Under the pieces are notes generated by a model. The model was not told the DNA's origin. It searched no databases and saw only the letters and a program-made list of their open reading frames with translations. From assembly GCA_009773735.1 (NCBI GenBank), contig WSYG01000001.1, forward strand, positions 41,897 to 105,896: a stretch of DNA of 64,000 bases. The letters run 5' to 3'. Of this stretch, positions 43,188 through 52,529 are shown piece after piece; the stretch's first letter is position 1; each line of letters starts with the position of its first letter. This DNA comes from Erysipelotrichaceae bacterium. GTDB taxonomy: Bacteria; Bacillota_I; Bacilli_A; Erysipelotrichales; Erysipelotrichaceae. The position numbers and the translations under genes were made by a program.

Positions 43188-44050
43188 TTGACTTTTACAT
43201 ATCCAGCATCTTCCATCAATTGCTGACCTTCCTTGGATAAGATGAAGTCGATGATTCTTCTGGCTTGGCTACCAATCATTTCATCCTTACGTATGACCGC
43301 ATAATAGGCTGTATGGATTGGATAAGAATTATCTTGTATGGTTGCTGAGGTCGGAAGAATACCATTGACCTTGATTAGTTTTACATTAGTATTGACCCAC
43401 ATGTCAGTCACATAGTAATAATAAGAATATCCAATCGCATCTGAGGTATTATCGAAAACCGCGACTCTTTCAATCAACTCATCCATCCCTGCTGGCATCA
43501 TTTCAATTGGAGCTTCCATCGGGATCTTATTTTTCATGACCAATTCGAGGAAACCTGTTTGTGATCCTGAATTAATTGGACGTTGAAAAGCCTTGATGGG
43601 CATGTCATTTCCGCCAACCTGTTTCCAATTGGTATATTCACCCGTGTATATTCTTTGAATCTGATCGATGGTCAATGAATCAATCGGATTATCTTTATTT
43701 GTTAAGAAAACAAAAGCTTCTGAAACGATAGGGATGATTTCTAGTTCGACCTTGGCTTTTTTAGCTAAATCCAACTCTTCGGCAGAAGGACTGGTCACAA
43801 AAATCAAATCAACCTTTTTATTGATTAAGTTGACATACGCTTGATGTGTCTTTGTGTGCAAAACATAAGGTCTGACTTCTTCTATGGTTTGACGGGTTAT
43901 TGCTGCCCTGACGGCTTCCGCTAAAGGAATGGTCACTGTTGAGCCATCTACATTAAGATAATATTTCGGATCGATAAAATAACGTCTGGTTTGATTAATA
44001 GAACAGCCCCCCAATAAAAAGGCCAAAACCACAATCATGATCTTTCTCAT
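43184..44050 (-). CDS. PstS-like substrate-binding lipoprotein
   Basis: The ATG at 44050 gives 288 residues and has GAGGTGG three bases upstream. The lipobox is FLLGGC (Cys16). The mature protein is of the phosphate-binding type (YTGEYTNWKQVGG, FQRPINSGSQTGF, SDAIGYSYYYY). No permease or ATPase gene is nearby, and the gene is instead fused operon-wise to a repeat lipoprotein, so it may be a sensor rather than a transporter component. Confidence 0.8.
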   Translation of the reverse strand: MRKIMIVVLAFLLGGCSINQTRRYFIDPKYYLNVDGSTVTIPLAEAVRAAITRQTIEEVRPYVLHTKTHQAYVNLINKKVDLIFVTSPSAEELDLAKKAKVELEIIPIVSEAFVFLTNKDNPIDSLTIDQIQRIYTGEYTNWKQVGGNDMPIKAFQRPINSGSQTGFLELVMKNKIPMEAPIEMMPAGMDELIERVAVFDNTSDAIGYSYYYYVTDMWVNTNVKLIKVNGILPTSATIQDNSYPIHTAYYAVIRKDEMIGSQARRIIDFILSKEGQQLMEDAGYVKVK

Positions 44051-44127
44051 ATTCCACCTCATTATTAGTTTACACCCGTTTTGTGTGAAAACTCTATCAA
44101 TTGAAAAAAACCCTTTAAATTGGTCGT

Positions 44128-45210
44128 TTAATAGAGATAGGAAACCAGTTTTCCTAGTTTTTTATGAGACCTTAGTTTAATCACAAGGACTGCTAACCCA
44201 AAAGACATTGCGGTTACAAATATAAAGCGATAAACACTCTGCAAAGCATCAAAATCTGGTCCTAAGTAAGGAAGGATCAAGTCAAAGAGAAGGATGAATA
44301 AAGGGTGACTGAAAAAGATAATCACACTTGAGTCTCTTAGAAATCGATAGTTCCACTTGAATTTTAAATCGACGCCTAAAGTCAATTGAAAACTAAAATA
44401 AGTCACGGGTATGACTCCAAGCATGACATTATAATCTACAGGTTTTGAAAAGGCTCTTAAAGCAAACACTTCAACCGCCAGCAAAGCAATCGAGATCACC
44501 ATATACAGTGCTGCTTTCGATGGCTTAAAACGTAACTCGCGTTGACTCATCATGGCGCCCAATACCACAAAAAACAAGGCCGAAGTCAATCCATTGCGTG
44601 TTGTATAAAAAAGCATGAAGATCGTTTTATAAAAATCAGAGATGATTGGTATGTTTTCAACAAACCCATAATAAGCATCCCCAAACATACCGATGATATA
44701 GAAACCAAAAGCAATCATAAGTAATTTATTCAGTCCTATTCTTTTCGATAGCAAATGGATAACAGTTACCGAAAATAACAAAGCCGGGAAAAACCAGAGT
44801 TGATAATAGGTTCCATAAACTGCACCCCAATAGACATATAATGGAATAAGCAAGATAATCGGAACATCCCCACTCAAGAAGAATCTATTTACAACATCAA
44901 ACAAATAGATCAAACTCCAAACCAAATAGATCTGAAGCATTCTTTTTGTGTATTTATAATAATACTCATTGACTGTAAATCTTCCAATCTTGATTGTTTG
45001 TGTTCCCCGCTTATAATAGAAAAAATAACCTGAGATCGCAAAAAATAAGGGAACCACTGTTCTAGAAAAAACATTATATAGAATAAAGCTGGGCATAAAC
45101 CCAAATGATCTTAACGCAAATGTGTGAGCCGCAACAACAAAAATAGACAAAACAAACTTAGCCACATCGACTCCATTCAAGTGTTTATGTACAATTGTGC
45201 TTCTCTGCAT
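44128..45210 (-). CDS. Acyltransferase family 3 membrane protein (OafA-like)
   Basis: The 360-residue reading from ATG 45210 has AAAGGG just upstream. It has about ten spanning segments and begins NGVDVAKFVLSIFVVAAHT, with the Asp, Lys and His of the acyltransferase-3 family, then FFAISGYFFYYKR. These proteins O-acetylate surface or secreted sugars. No glycan synthesis genes adjoin it. Confidence 0.8.
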   Translation of the reverse strand: MQRSTIVHKHLNGVDVAKFVLSIFVVAAHTFALRSFGFMPSFILYNVFSRTVVPLFFAISGYFFYYKRGTQTIKIGRFTVNEYYYKYTKRMLQIYLVWSLIYLFDVVNRFFLSGDVPIILLIPLYVYWGAVYGTYYQLWFFPALLFSVTVIHLLSKRIGLNKLLMIAFGFYIIGMFGDAYYGFVENIPIISDFYKTIFMLFYTTRNGLTSALFFVVLGAMMSQRELRFKPSKAALYMVISIALLAVEVFALRAFSKPVDYNVMLGVIPVTYFSFQLTLGVDLKFKWNYRFLRDSSVIIFFSHPLFILLFDLILPYLGPDFDALQSVYRFIFVTAMSFGLAVLVIKLRSHKKLGKLVSYLY

Positions 45211-45382
45211 TTCCCTTTTGCCAATCAAGTGTCTGACAAAAAACAGTTTATTAGAAAAAAACGATTTTGTATACCTATTTCGATATCAAAAATAATCCCA
45301 TTATCAACTTTCGTCCTTTTTTCACATAAGTAGGAAGTATGATAGAATAAATTTGTTCATTTGAAAGAACTTTGAGGAAATC

Positions 45383-45898
45383 ATGATCCAATCGTATAAA
45401 GGTAAGTCACCCATCTTAGGCAAGAATGTTTATATCGCACCAACCGCATGTGTTATAGGCGATGTCATCTTAAATGATGATGTTTCTGTATGGCCTTCTG
45501 CTGTCATACGTGGGGATATGAATCGAATCGAGATTGGCTGTGGAACGAACGTACAAGATGGTGCTGTGATCCATGTTGATGTGGATTCACCGGTCATTAT
45601 AGGTTCTTTGGTTACCATTGGTCATTTGGCTCATGTTCATGGGGCAAATGTTGAAGATGAAGTATTGATTGGTAGTGCCTCAATTATTTTAGATCATGCC
45701 TTGATCAAACGTCATGCCATGGTTGCAGCCGGGGCACTGGTATCCCCAAACAAAATCATTGAATCCAATACCTTAGTTGCTGGAATCCCCGCTGTACTTA
45801 AACGACAGGTCAATGACGAAGAAATCCAACACATCTTAAGCAATGCTCAACATTACATTGAAATGAAAGATGAGTATTTAAAATCTAACTCAAAGTAA
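45383..45898 (+). CDS. Gamma-carbonic anhydrase family hexapeptide protein
   Basis: The 171-residue protein forms a left-handed beta helix of hexapeptide repeats. The three metal-binding His residues are His64 (VIHVD), His81 and His86 (GHLAHVHG). It resembles YrdA/PaaY proteins, of which some but not all hydrate CO2. GAGG lies five bases before the ATG. Confidence 0.88.
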   Translation: MIQSYKGKSPILGKNVYIAPTACVIGDVILNDDVSVWPSAVIRGDMNRIEIGCGTNVQDGAVIHVDVDSPVIIGSLVTIGHLAHVHGANVEDEVLIGSASIILDHALIKRHAMVAAGALVSPNKIIESNTLVAGIPAVLKRQVNDEEIQHILSNAQHYIEMKDEYLKSNSK

Positions 45899-45921
45899 AA
45901 GACCAATTGGTCTTTTATTTA
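45897..45921 (+). terminator. Terminator of the gamma-carbonic anhydrase gene
   Basis: AAAAGACC and GGTCTTTT pair around AATT directly after the stop codon, and T residues follow. Confidence 0.75.
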
Positions 45922-45955
45922 GAATTAAACATCTGTTTATGTTTTCGCTTTAATT

Positions 45956-46855
45956 CTAATAGACATCAAAGAGTGATAACTGATCAAATCCATATCCTTT
46001 TTGATATCCTTGAATGATGTCTTTCATCCGATAAACGATTCCATATTTTTCACACTCTTTGGTAAACACCTCCCACAAGTGTTTTGAGTTGGGTGATGTA
46101 CATGAATAGGAATCCCCAAAAGTAGACATATATTTTTCTTTCATTCCTGGAAATAAGAGATCTAGTTTTTGGTAAAACCAATCTCTTTGATTGGTTCTTA
46201 AAGTAACCCCAAAGTATGGCATCGTATAGATAAATTTGGCACGATGTTCATGAGCCAATCTTACGATTGAGCGAATATTGTCGGGTGTATCTTCGATAAA
46301 TGGTAATGTAGGCATCATGATGATCCCTGCATATAAGCCTTGATCATTTAAATTTTGAATGGCTTTGAAACGAAGAGAGCTGACAGCAACATTTTGTTCA
46401 AGACGCTTGCATAAAACATCATTGGCAGTCGTAATGGTGATCCCAATCAAGACTGGCGAATGTTTTGATATTTCTTTTAGAAGTTCTGCATCTCTTACCA
46501 CAAGATCACTTTTGGTAAAGATCGAAACTCCAAATCCATAACGATGAATTAAAGCTAATGCTCCACGTGTCAACACCAGTTCTTTCTCAAATGGATTATA
46601 TGGATCACTCATGGAGCCAGTCCCAATAACACCTGTCTTACGTTTTGATTTTAAGTCGCGTTCAATCAAGGTCAAGGCATTTGCTTTGGATCTTACACGA
46701 TCAAATTCTTCGACTTGATAACAGTCACTGCGACTGTCACAGTAAATACAACCGTGATTACAGCCTTTGTAGATGTTCATGTTGTAATGGGCACCAAACC
46801 ATTCATGGTTGCTTTTATACTCAGACACGATGGTTTTAGCGATGATCTGATCCAT
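45956..46855 (-). CDS. Radical SAM protein of the SplB type
   Basis: The 299-residue protein has the radical SAM cluster motif CNHGCIYC (Cys32, 36, 39) and TGSMSDPYNPFEK, both typical of the spore photoproduct lyase-related group. Many such proteins are annotated as DNA repair photolyases without proof. The C-terminal LSLFD is also frequent in this group. The true substrate is not known. Confidence 0.85.
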   Translation of the reverse strand: MDQIIAKTIVSEYKSNHEWFGAHYNMNIYKGCNHGCIYCDSRSDCYQVEEFDRVRSKANALTLIERDLKSKRKTGVIGTGSMSDPYNPFEKELVLTRGALALIHRYGFGVSIFTKSDLVVRDAELLKEISKHSPVLIGITITTANDVLCKRLEQNVAVSSLRFKAIQNLNDQGLYAGIIMMPTLPFIEDTPDNIRSIVRLAHEHRAKFIYTMPYFGVTLRTNQRDWFYQKLDLLFPGMKEKYMSTFGDSYSCTSPNSKHLWEVFTKECEKYGIVYRMKDIIQGYQKGYGFDQLSLFDVY

Positions 46856-46888
46856 AATTCCCCTTTTGTATGTTGTTTATAGTTTAGT

Positions 46889-47176
46889 TTACAGTTTTTT
46901 CTTGACGATTTTATGTTCAACAAAGGTTTCATCATACTCTATGTTCATTTCCTTGTCATAACGGATCCATGAACCGTGCTTAAGTCCATTTTTAAAGTGA
47001 CCTATTTGAGATATCTGTCCGTTTTCTCGATAAAAAAACCACTCACCTTCCATGATTTGATTATTCACTGGTCCTTTGGCTTTAAGGGATCCATCCTTAT
47101 AGAAATAGGTCATGATGGCATTTTCTGTGATATGAATCACCTGTCCGTTTTTATAATGAGTTAGTTTTGAGTTCAT
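46889..47176 (-). CDS. Small MORN-repeat protein
   Basis: The 95-residue protein has three to four MORN-variant (YwqK-like) beta-hairpin repeats, e.g. EGEWFFYRENGQISQIGHF and KHGSWIRYDKE. It is usually annotated as an antitoxin-like or binding protein; no partner toxin is adjacent. There is no ribosome site: a TATACT sits six bases before the ATG, so the mRNA may be leaderless. Confidence 0.7.
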   Translation of the reverse strand: MNSKLTHYKNGQVIHITENAIMTYFYKDGSLKAKGPVNNQIMEGEWFFYRENGQISQIGHFKNGLKHGSWIRYDKEMNIEYDETFVEHKIVKKKL

Positions 47177-47205
47177 ATTAAAAGTATATCATAGGCATCT
47201 TAACT

Positions 47206-47231
47206 AAAAAGCACAGGCGATGAGCCTGTGC
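47206..47231 (-). terminator. Terminator of the P-type ATPase gene
   Basis: On the minus strand GCACAGGC and GCCTGTGC pair around a five-base loop, followed by T5. Confidence 0.9.
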
Positions 47232-47240
47232 AATATTCCT

Positions 47241-49832
47241 TTATTTTCCGTTAAGTTTGAGTAACTTAGCAACTTCAACAACCACGATCGGCATCAATGA
47301 TAAAGCGATGATGACTTCCCAGTGTTCAAAGTCAATCGGGACTACTTTAAATAAAGTATTGACTCCTGGAATAAACAAGACTGCCATCATCATCCCAACA
47401 TTGATCACAGTGGCACCAATCAACCATTTGTTGATGAAGAATGAACCTACGACAGATTTGGAATTGGAGTGAATATTGTATGAATGGGCCAATTGACTAA
47501 AGGCCAAAACACTAAAGGCCATAGATCGTCCGAGTTCTAGTGATCCTTCGATCCATAATCCACCTGATCCATATAAGTAGGCAAATATGGTTAAACCACC
47601 AATCATGAGTCCTTGATAAGAGATACGATAAACCATGGATTTATTTAATAATGATGTATCGCGATTAGGCAATCTTTTCATGATGCCGCTTTGTGCAGGA
47701 TCTACACCAAGCGCTAAAGCAGGAAGACTATCCGTAACAAGATTGATCCATAAGATATGAATAGGCAGTAAAGGTGAATCCCAGTTTAAGATGGTTGCGA
47801 TCAATAAGACCGACAATTCTCCAACATTACAGGATAGTAGATAACTTATTGCTTTACTGATGTTGTCTCGTATACGACGTCCTTCTTCGACTGCATGCAC
47901 GACTGTGGCGAAGTTATCATCTGCCAAGACCATATCAGATGCCCCTTTGGCAACTTCAGTCCCTACGATGCCCATAGCCGCTCCAATGTCGGATTTCTTT
48001 AAAGCTGGAGCATCATTGACACCATCTCCAGTCATCGCTACAATTTCACCATGCTTTTTCCAAGCATCGATGATGCGCATCTTATGTTCAGGAGATACTC
48101 TGGCATACACAACGATTTGTTTGACTTGATCAAATAGATCTTGATCGCTCATTTCATCGAGTTCATTGCCGGTAACGACACGATCTCCTTCCAACATCAA
48201 ACCAATCTGACGTCCAATCGCTTCAGCTGTTGTTTTATGATCACCTGTAATCATGATCGGACGTATGCCTGCACTGCGACATTCTTCTATGGCAACCTTG
48301 ACTTCTTCTCGAGGTGGATCGATCATTCCCATAAGCCCCACAAATGTCATGTGTGCTTCAACAGATTGATCGCCATCCTTAATGACCTCATTGAGTTCAC
48401 GCTTCGCTAAAGCCAAAACACGCAAAGCTCTGCGTCCCATGTCTTCATTGGCATTTTGAATGTTTTGTCGATCTTCATCTGTAATTGGACGTTTTTGTGA
48501 CCCAGAAGCGATATGTGTTACACCCGCTAAGATTTCATCGACTCCGCCTTTGATGTAGGCGATAAATTTATCTTCAACTTGATGAACCGTTGTCATTTTC
48601 TTACGACCAGAATCAAAAGGTACTTCAGCTACTCGTGGATAACTTTCCTCAATCATCTGTTGATCCATATCTGACTTAATGGCCCATTCAGAAAGTGCTG
48701 TTTCAGTTGGATCGCCAACCCAAGAACCATCGATCAAACGAGCATCATTACATAAGAAAGCCCCTTTTCTTAATTCCCTAAGATTATCCTCATGACTGAT
48801 CCAATAATCAGTAACCGTCATTTTATTTTGAGTCAAGGTCCCAGTTTTATCGGAACATATGATGGTTGCCCCACCTAAAGTCTCAACACTGGACAAATTG
48901 CGTATGATCGCATTGCGTTTCGCCATACGTTGAACACCCATCGCCATAACGATGGTTGCGACGGCAGGTAAACTTTCCGGAATGACTGCTACTGCTAAAG
49001 AAACAGAAGTCAAGAATAACTCCAAGATTTCTCTTTGATTGATTAGACCAATTACGAAAATCAAGACGACTGAAACCACAGCCCCAACACCCAATACTTT
49101 TCCTAAATGATCCAGTTTTTTCTGTAAAGGCGTTTGTTCATTGGGAGTTCCTGTCAACATTTTCGCGATTTTGCCGACTTCTGTATCCATGCCTACACCG
49201 ATGACCAAACCTGTTGCCCGTCCATAAGTAACATTGGATGAGGCATATGCCATATTTTTACGATCACCTAAAGATGCATTTTCAGATAAGATCAATTCAG
49301 CTGATTTATCAACCGGGACAGATTCTCCAGTCAATGAAGATTCCTGGATTTGCGTACTGGATGTTTTGATCAAACGAACATCAGCCGCAACTTTATCACC
49401 TGCTTCAAGCATTAATATATCGCCTACCACAACATCCTTTGAAGGAATAATTGTTTCTTGCGCATTGCGTCTTACTTTCGCCATTGGCGCAGACATTTCT
49501 TTTAATGCAGCCAAAGCTTTCTCAGCTTTATTTTCTTGCAGGATGCCTAGTAGTGCATTAAGAATAACGATGGCCATGATGATCATCGCATCTGTAACTT
49601 CACCTAAAAAACCAGAGATGACAGCTGCCGCAATCAAAATCAAGATCATCGCATTGTTGAATTGTTCAAGCAATAGGATAAAAAACGATTTCTTCTTGCC
49701 TTCATCAAGTTGGTTTTCACCATTGTCTTGTCTTGACTTTAAAACTTGATCAGAATTAAGTCCTTGTTGGACATCGATTTCTGATAATACATCGATCAAC
49801 TTCTTTTCATGCCATTTTACTTGTTTACTCAT
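47241..49832 (-). CDS. P-type (PIIA) cation ATPase, calcium/manganese exporter type
   Basis: The 863-residue pump has the actuator motif TGES (168-171), the phosphorylated Asp328 in CSDKTGTLT, TGDGVNDAPALKKSD, and the SERCA-like ion-site sequences VIPESLPA (M4), NVGE (M5) and NLVTDSLPALALG (M6). By sequence it is a calcium-type pump. Its leader carries a manganese riboswitch, which argues that Mn export is at least part of its job, as known for some PIIA pumps in lactic acid bacteria. Confidence 0.92.
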   Translation of the reverse strand: MSKQVKWHEKKLIDVLSEIDVQQGLNSDQVLKSRQDNGENQLDEGKKKSFFILLLEQFNNAMILILIAAAVISGFLGEVTDAMIIMAIVILNALLGILQENKAEKALAALKEMSAPMAKVRRNAQETIIPSKDVVVGDILMLEAGDKVAADVRLIKTSSTQIQESSLTGESVPVDKSAELILSENASLGDRKNMAYASSNVTYGRATGLVIGVGMDTEVGKIAKMLTGTPNEQTPLQKKLDHLGKVLGVGAVVSVVLIFVIGLINQREILELFLTSVSLAVAVIPESLPAVATIVMAMGVQRMAKRNAIIRNLSSVETLGGATIICSDKTGTLTQNKMTVTDYWISHEDNLRELRKGAFLCNDARLIDGSWVGDPTETALSEWAIKSDMDQQMIEESYPRVAEVPFDSGRKKMTTVHQVEDKFIAYIKGGVDEILAGVTHIASGSQKRPITDEDRQNIQNANEDMGRRALRVLALAKRELNEVIKDGDQSVEAHMTFVGLMGMIDPPREEVKVAIEECRSAGIRPIMITGDHKTTAEAIGRQIGLMLEGDRVVTGNELDEMSDQDLFDQVKQIVVYARVSPEHKMRIIDAWKKHGEIVAMTGDGVNDAPALKKSDIGAAMGIVGTEVAKGASDMVLADDNFATVVHAVEEGRRIRDNISKAISYLLSCNVGELSVLLIATILNWDSPLLPIHILWINLVTDSLPALALGVDPAQSGIMKRLPNRDTSLLNKSMVYRISYQGLMIGGLTIFAYLYGSGGLWIEGSLELGRSMAFSVLAFSQLAHSYNIHSNSKSVVGSFFINKWLIGATVINVGMMMAVLFIPGVNTLFKVVPIDFEHWEVIIALSLMPIVVVEVAKLLKLNGK

Positions 49833-49849
49833 ATTGCTCCTTGATGGTC

Positions 49850-49891
49850 TAAAAATAAAAGACCTTACCCCAAAAAAAATGATAAAGTCTT
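49850..49891 (-). terminator. Riboswitch-controlled terminator before the P-type ATPase
   Basis: On the minus strand AAGACTTTA and TAAGGTCTT pair (one G-U) and are followed by TTATTTTT. The left arm is the 3' strand of the riboswitch P1 stem, so the two structures exclude each other. Ligand-stabilised P1 would prevent termination, an ON switch. Confidence 0.75.
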
Positions 49892-49970
49892 GAGATTTTG
49901 ATACGTCCGGACCTAAGTCGTGTTGACGAAACGGATCACCTTTACGGCCTCTACTCCCTTTAGCGATTCC
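49880..49970 (-). ncRNA. yybP-ykoY manganese riboswitch upstream of the P-type ATPase
   Basis: The minus-strand leader contains CTAAAGGGAGTAG at the 5' side and TCAAGACTTTA at the 3' side, with P1 formed by TAAAG/CTTTA. These match the conserved GGGAGTAG and CAAGAC loops of the yybP-ykoY class, which bind Mn2+; GTCAAC and CCGG stretches occur between them as in known members. A second copy with the same features precedes mntP at 63039-63124, which makes the call firmer. Confidence 0.85.
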
Positions 49971-50108
49971 ATATTATCATTTTTACATGTTTTAGTCAAT
50001 TTTCACATGATTAAATAACCACATTTTTCCCACTTATTGTGTTTGCAAATGACCAAAAAAGCATAAGATTAAAGCAAGAGCAGTTCAACATAAGAAAGGT
50101 TAAGTACA

Positions 50109-51581
50109 ATGGCCGACTTGAAAAAATTGACGATTTTGCATTCGAATGATATGCACGGAGATTTTTTGTCTAAGGATAATAATGCACAACTGGTAGGTGG
50201 AGTCAGTATGCTGTCTGGTTACGTTTCAAAAGTACGTGAAGAAGAAGAAAGTGTACTCTATTGTATTGCGGGAGATATGCTACAAGGATCACTGATCGAC
50301 AGTGAATTCAAAGGCATCTCTACGATGGAAATCATGAATTATATCGCACCTGATATCGCATGTGTTGGAAATCATGAAGTAGATTATGGATTGCCGCACT
50401 TGTTGTTTCTGGAAAAATATGCCAAGTTTCCTATAATATCAGCCAATTTCTATTTAAAAAATCAAAACACGAGATTATTGAACTCGCATAAATTAATTGA
50501 GATCGATGGGATCAAAATCTTGGTCATTGGGATATTGACCGAATCGATCTTAGATTCCTTAAAGTTAGATAAGTTGATTTCAACATTTGTCGACATCAAA
50601 GATGCAGCTAAAGAAGTAGGTAAAATTTGTGACAGTTATAAGACGACTGATGTTGATTTAACACTCTTGTTAACGCATATCGGCTTCGAGAACGATTGTA
50701 CATTGGCAAGCTTGTTGGATCCGTTATGGGGTGTCGATGTGATCATTGGGGGACATTCTCACACCATATTAGAGTCACCTGCAGAAATCAATCAGATTCT
50801 CATCACGCAAGCTGGAGTAGGCACAGCTCAAATCGGACGTTTTGATTTGATCATCGATAAAGATCTCAATAAAGTCGATCGTTATACTTGGAAACTGATT
50901 CCAATCACCCCTGAGCATTGTCCAAGAGATCCTATACTAGAAAGCGTGATCCTTCGTTTTAAAGACCAGGTTGATGAAAAATATGGTCGCATCTTAACCC
51001 ATTTGGCACGTAAATTAACCCATCCCAAGCGTGAACAAGAATCAGAACTTGGTAATTTACTGTCAGATATCGCTAAAGAAATGTTAGGCTTGGATTTAAT
51101 GATGCTGGGGGCTGGAGCCATTCGCAAAACAGAACTCGGTCCAATCGTCACAGTCGCCGATTTAGTTACTTTACTTCCTTATGCAGAAGCCGTACATCAA
51201 ATCCAACTCACGGGAAATCAACTGATTCAAGCCTTTGAGTTCATTTTGAGACCTGAACGATGCAATCCTACCTTTGAACACTATCAGTTAAGCAAAGGAA
51301 CAACCATCATTTATGATCAAAGTCAACATAAAATCGTAAAATTCGATCTCAACCACAAAACAGTTGAACCCAATCATCTCTATAAAGTAGGTTTACAAAC
51401 TTTTCATCTCAGTAACTTAGATAAGTTTCTAGGGCTGGATCAAGCCGAAATCTTCAAAAACGCTAAACCACTTGTGCTTTGTACCTCTCTAAACAACATC
51501 ATTGAAGAATATCTTATGACCCACACCAATTTAAAATCTAAAGTAGAAGGTAGAATCCAACGCATCAATCAACCCAATTGA
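50109..51581 (+). CDS. Cytoplasmic 5'-nucleotidase/metallophosphatase (UshA-like)
   Basis: The 490-residue protein has the dinuclear metal motifs NDMHGD, GDMLQGS, GNHEVDYG, LLLTHIG and GGHSHT, then a C-terminal 5'-nucleotidase domain (GAGAIRKTELG, LPYAEAVHQIQLTGNQL). It lacks the signal peptide usual for UshA-type enzymes, so it probably hydrolyses nucleotides or dinucleotides in the cytoplasm. An AAAGG ribosome site is nine bases upstream. Confidence 0.88.
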   Translation: MADLKKLTILHSNDMHGDFLSKDNNAQLVGGVSMLSGYVSKVREEEESVLYCIAGDMLQGSLIDSEFKGISTMEIMNYIAPDIACVGNHEVDYGLPHLLFLEKYAKFPIISANFYLKNQNTRLLNSHKLIEIDGIKILVIGILTESILDSLKLDKLISTFVDIKDAAKEVGKICDSYKTTDVDLTLLLTHIGFENDCTLASLLDPLWGVDVIIGGHSHTILESPAEINQILITQAGVGTAQIGRFDLIIDKDLNKVDRYTWKLIPITPEHCPRDPILESVILRFKDQVDEKYGRILTHLARKLTHPKREQESELGNLLSDIAKEMLGLDLMMLGAGAIRKTELGPIVTVADLVTLLPYAEAVHQIQLTGNQLIQAFEFILRPERCNPTFEHYQLSKGTTIIYDQSQHKIVKFDLNHKTVEPNHLYKVGLQTFHLSNLDKFLGLDQAEIFKNAKPLVLCTSLNNIIEEYLMTHTNLKSKVEGRIQRINQPN

Positions 51582-51659
51582 AGATTATCTGATGATGTAT
51601 TTGGCTTGATTTTACAATTCTAAAACGTCATAGTACGATTAGAAAGAAGATGGAAAAAC

Positions 51660-52091
51660 ATGACCAAATCAAACAGAAAATCAATAACGATAGAAACCGT
51701 GATCTCAGCTTCTCTGGATAAAGCTTGGGAAGTTTGGACAACACCCATGCATATCGTTAAATGGAATCATGCCTCAGAAGATTGGCATACAACACATGCG
51801 ACAAATGATTTAAAAGTCGGTGGTAAGTTTAACTATAGAATGGAAGCAAAGAATGGAAATGTAGGGTTTGATTTTTGGGGAATTTATGATGAGATCCACT
51901 TTCATCAAATCATAAGAAGCACATTAGGAGATGATCGCAAGATGGAAGTTCGTTTCTTCCAAGAAGGTTCAAAGATTAGAGTCGTTGAGTCTTTTGAGAT
52001 TGAAGATGAGAATTCTGAAGAACTTCAAAGAAAAGGATGGCAAGCCATACTTGATCATTTCAAATCGTACACGGAATCATTAAACAACTAA
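51660..52091 (+). CDS. AHSA1/START-like domain protein
   Basis: The 143-residue protein has the SRPBCC fold of the AHSA1 group: ETVISASLDKAWEVWTTP at the start, GGKFNYRMEAKNG, and a C-terminal helix KGWQAILDHFKSY. These bind hydrophobic ligands or act as co-chaperones. It is first in a unit with two VOC-superfamily genes, a common grouping. Confidence 0.82.
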   Translation: MTKSNRKSITIETVISASLDKAWEVWTTPMHIVKWNHASEDWHTTHATNDLKVGGKFNYRMEAKNGNVGFDFWGIYDEIHFHQIIRSTLGDDRKMEVRFFQEGSKIRVVESFEIEDENSEELQRKGWQAILDHFKSYTESLNN

Positions 52092-52103
52092 AGGAGCTAA
52101 ACA

Positions 52104-52529
52104 ATGATCCAATTCATGAACTATATTGATTTTAATGGGAATGCGTTAGCTGCAGTTGAATTCTACACAGAAGTATTTAAGCTTGATAAACCAAAAATGT
52201 TTCTGTATAAAGATGTCCCAACGCACAGTCCTACAACCCCTGAAACCGAGAATTTGATCGCACATGCCAATTTAAAAATCGGAGATTTTACTTTAATGTT
52301 TTCAGATACTCCACCAGGCAAACCTGTCAAGATCGGTGAAAACCTTACCTTGTTTGTACAATTCGATAATCTAGATGAACAAAAAGCTGTTTATGATAAA
52401 CTCAAAGTCAACGCTAGAGTCATCATTCCTTTATCAGAAACTTATTGGAGTAAGTCATATACCTATTTGATCGATCAATTTGAGATAGGTTGGCAACTTG
52501 ATTATGTTGAGCCTGAGAAACAAATATGA
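52104..52529 (+). CDS. VOC-superfamily (PhnB-like) protein 1
   Basis: The 141-residue protein starts MNYIDFNGNALAAVEFYTEV and has the beta-alpha-beta-beta-beta modules of the PhnB/glyoxalase fold (MLFSDTPPG; GWQLDYV). The activity is unknown. AAAGGAG lies in the short gap after the AHSA1 gene, and the last four bases overlap the next gene. Confidence 0.82.
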   Translation: MIQFMNYIDFNGNALAAVEFYTEVFKLDKPKMFLYKDVPTHSPTTPETENLIAHANLKIGDFTLMFSDTPPGKPVKIGENLTLFVQFDNLDEQKAVYDKLKVNARVIIPLSETYWSKSYTYLIDQFEIGWQLDYVEPEKQI

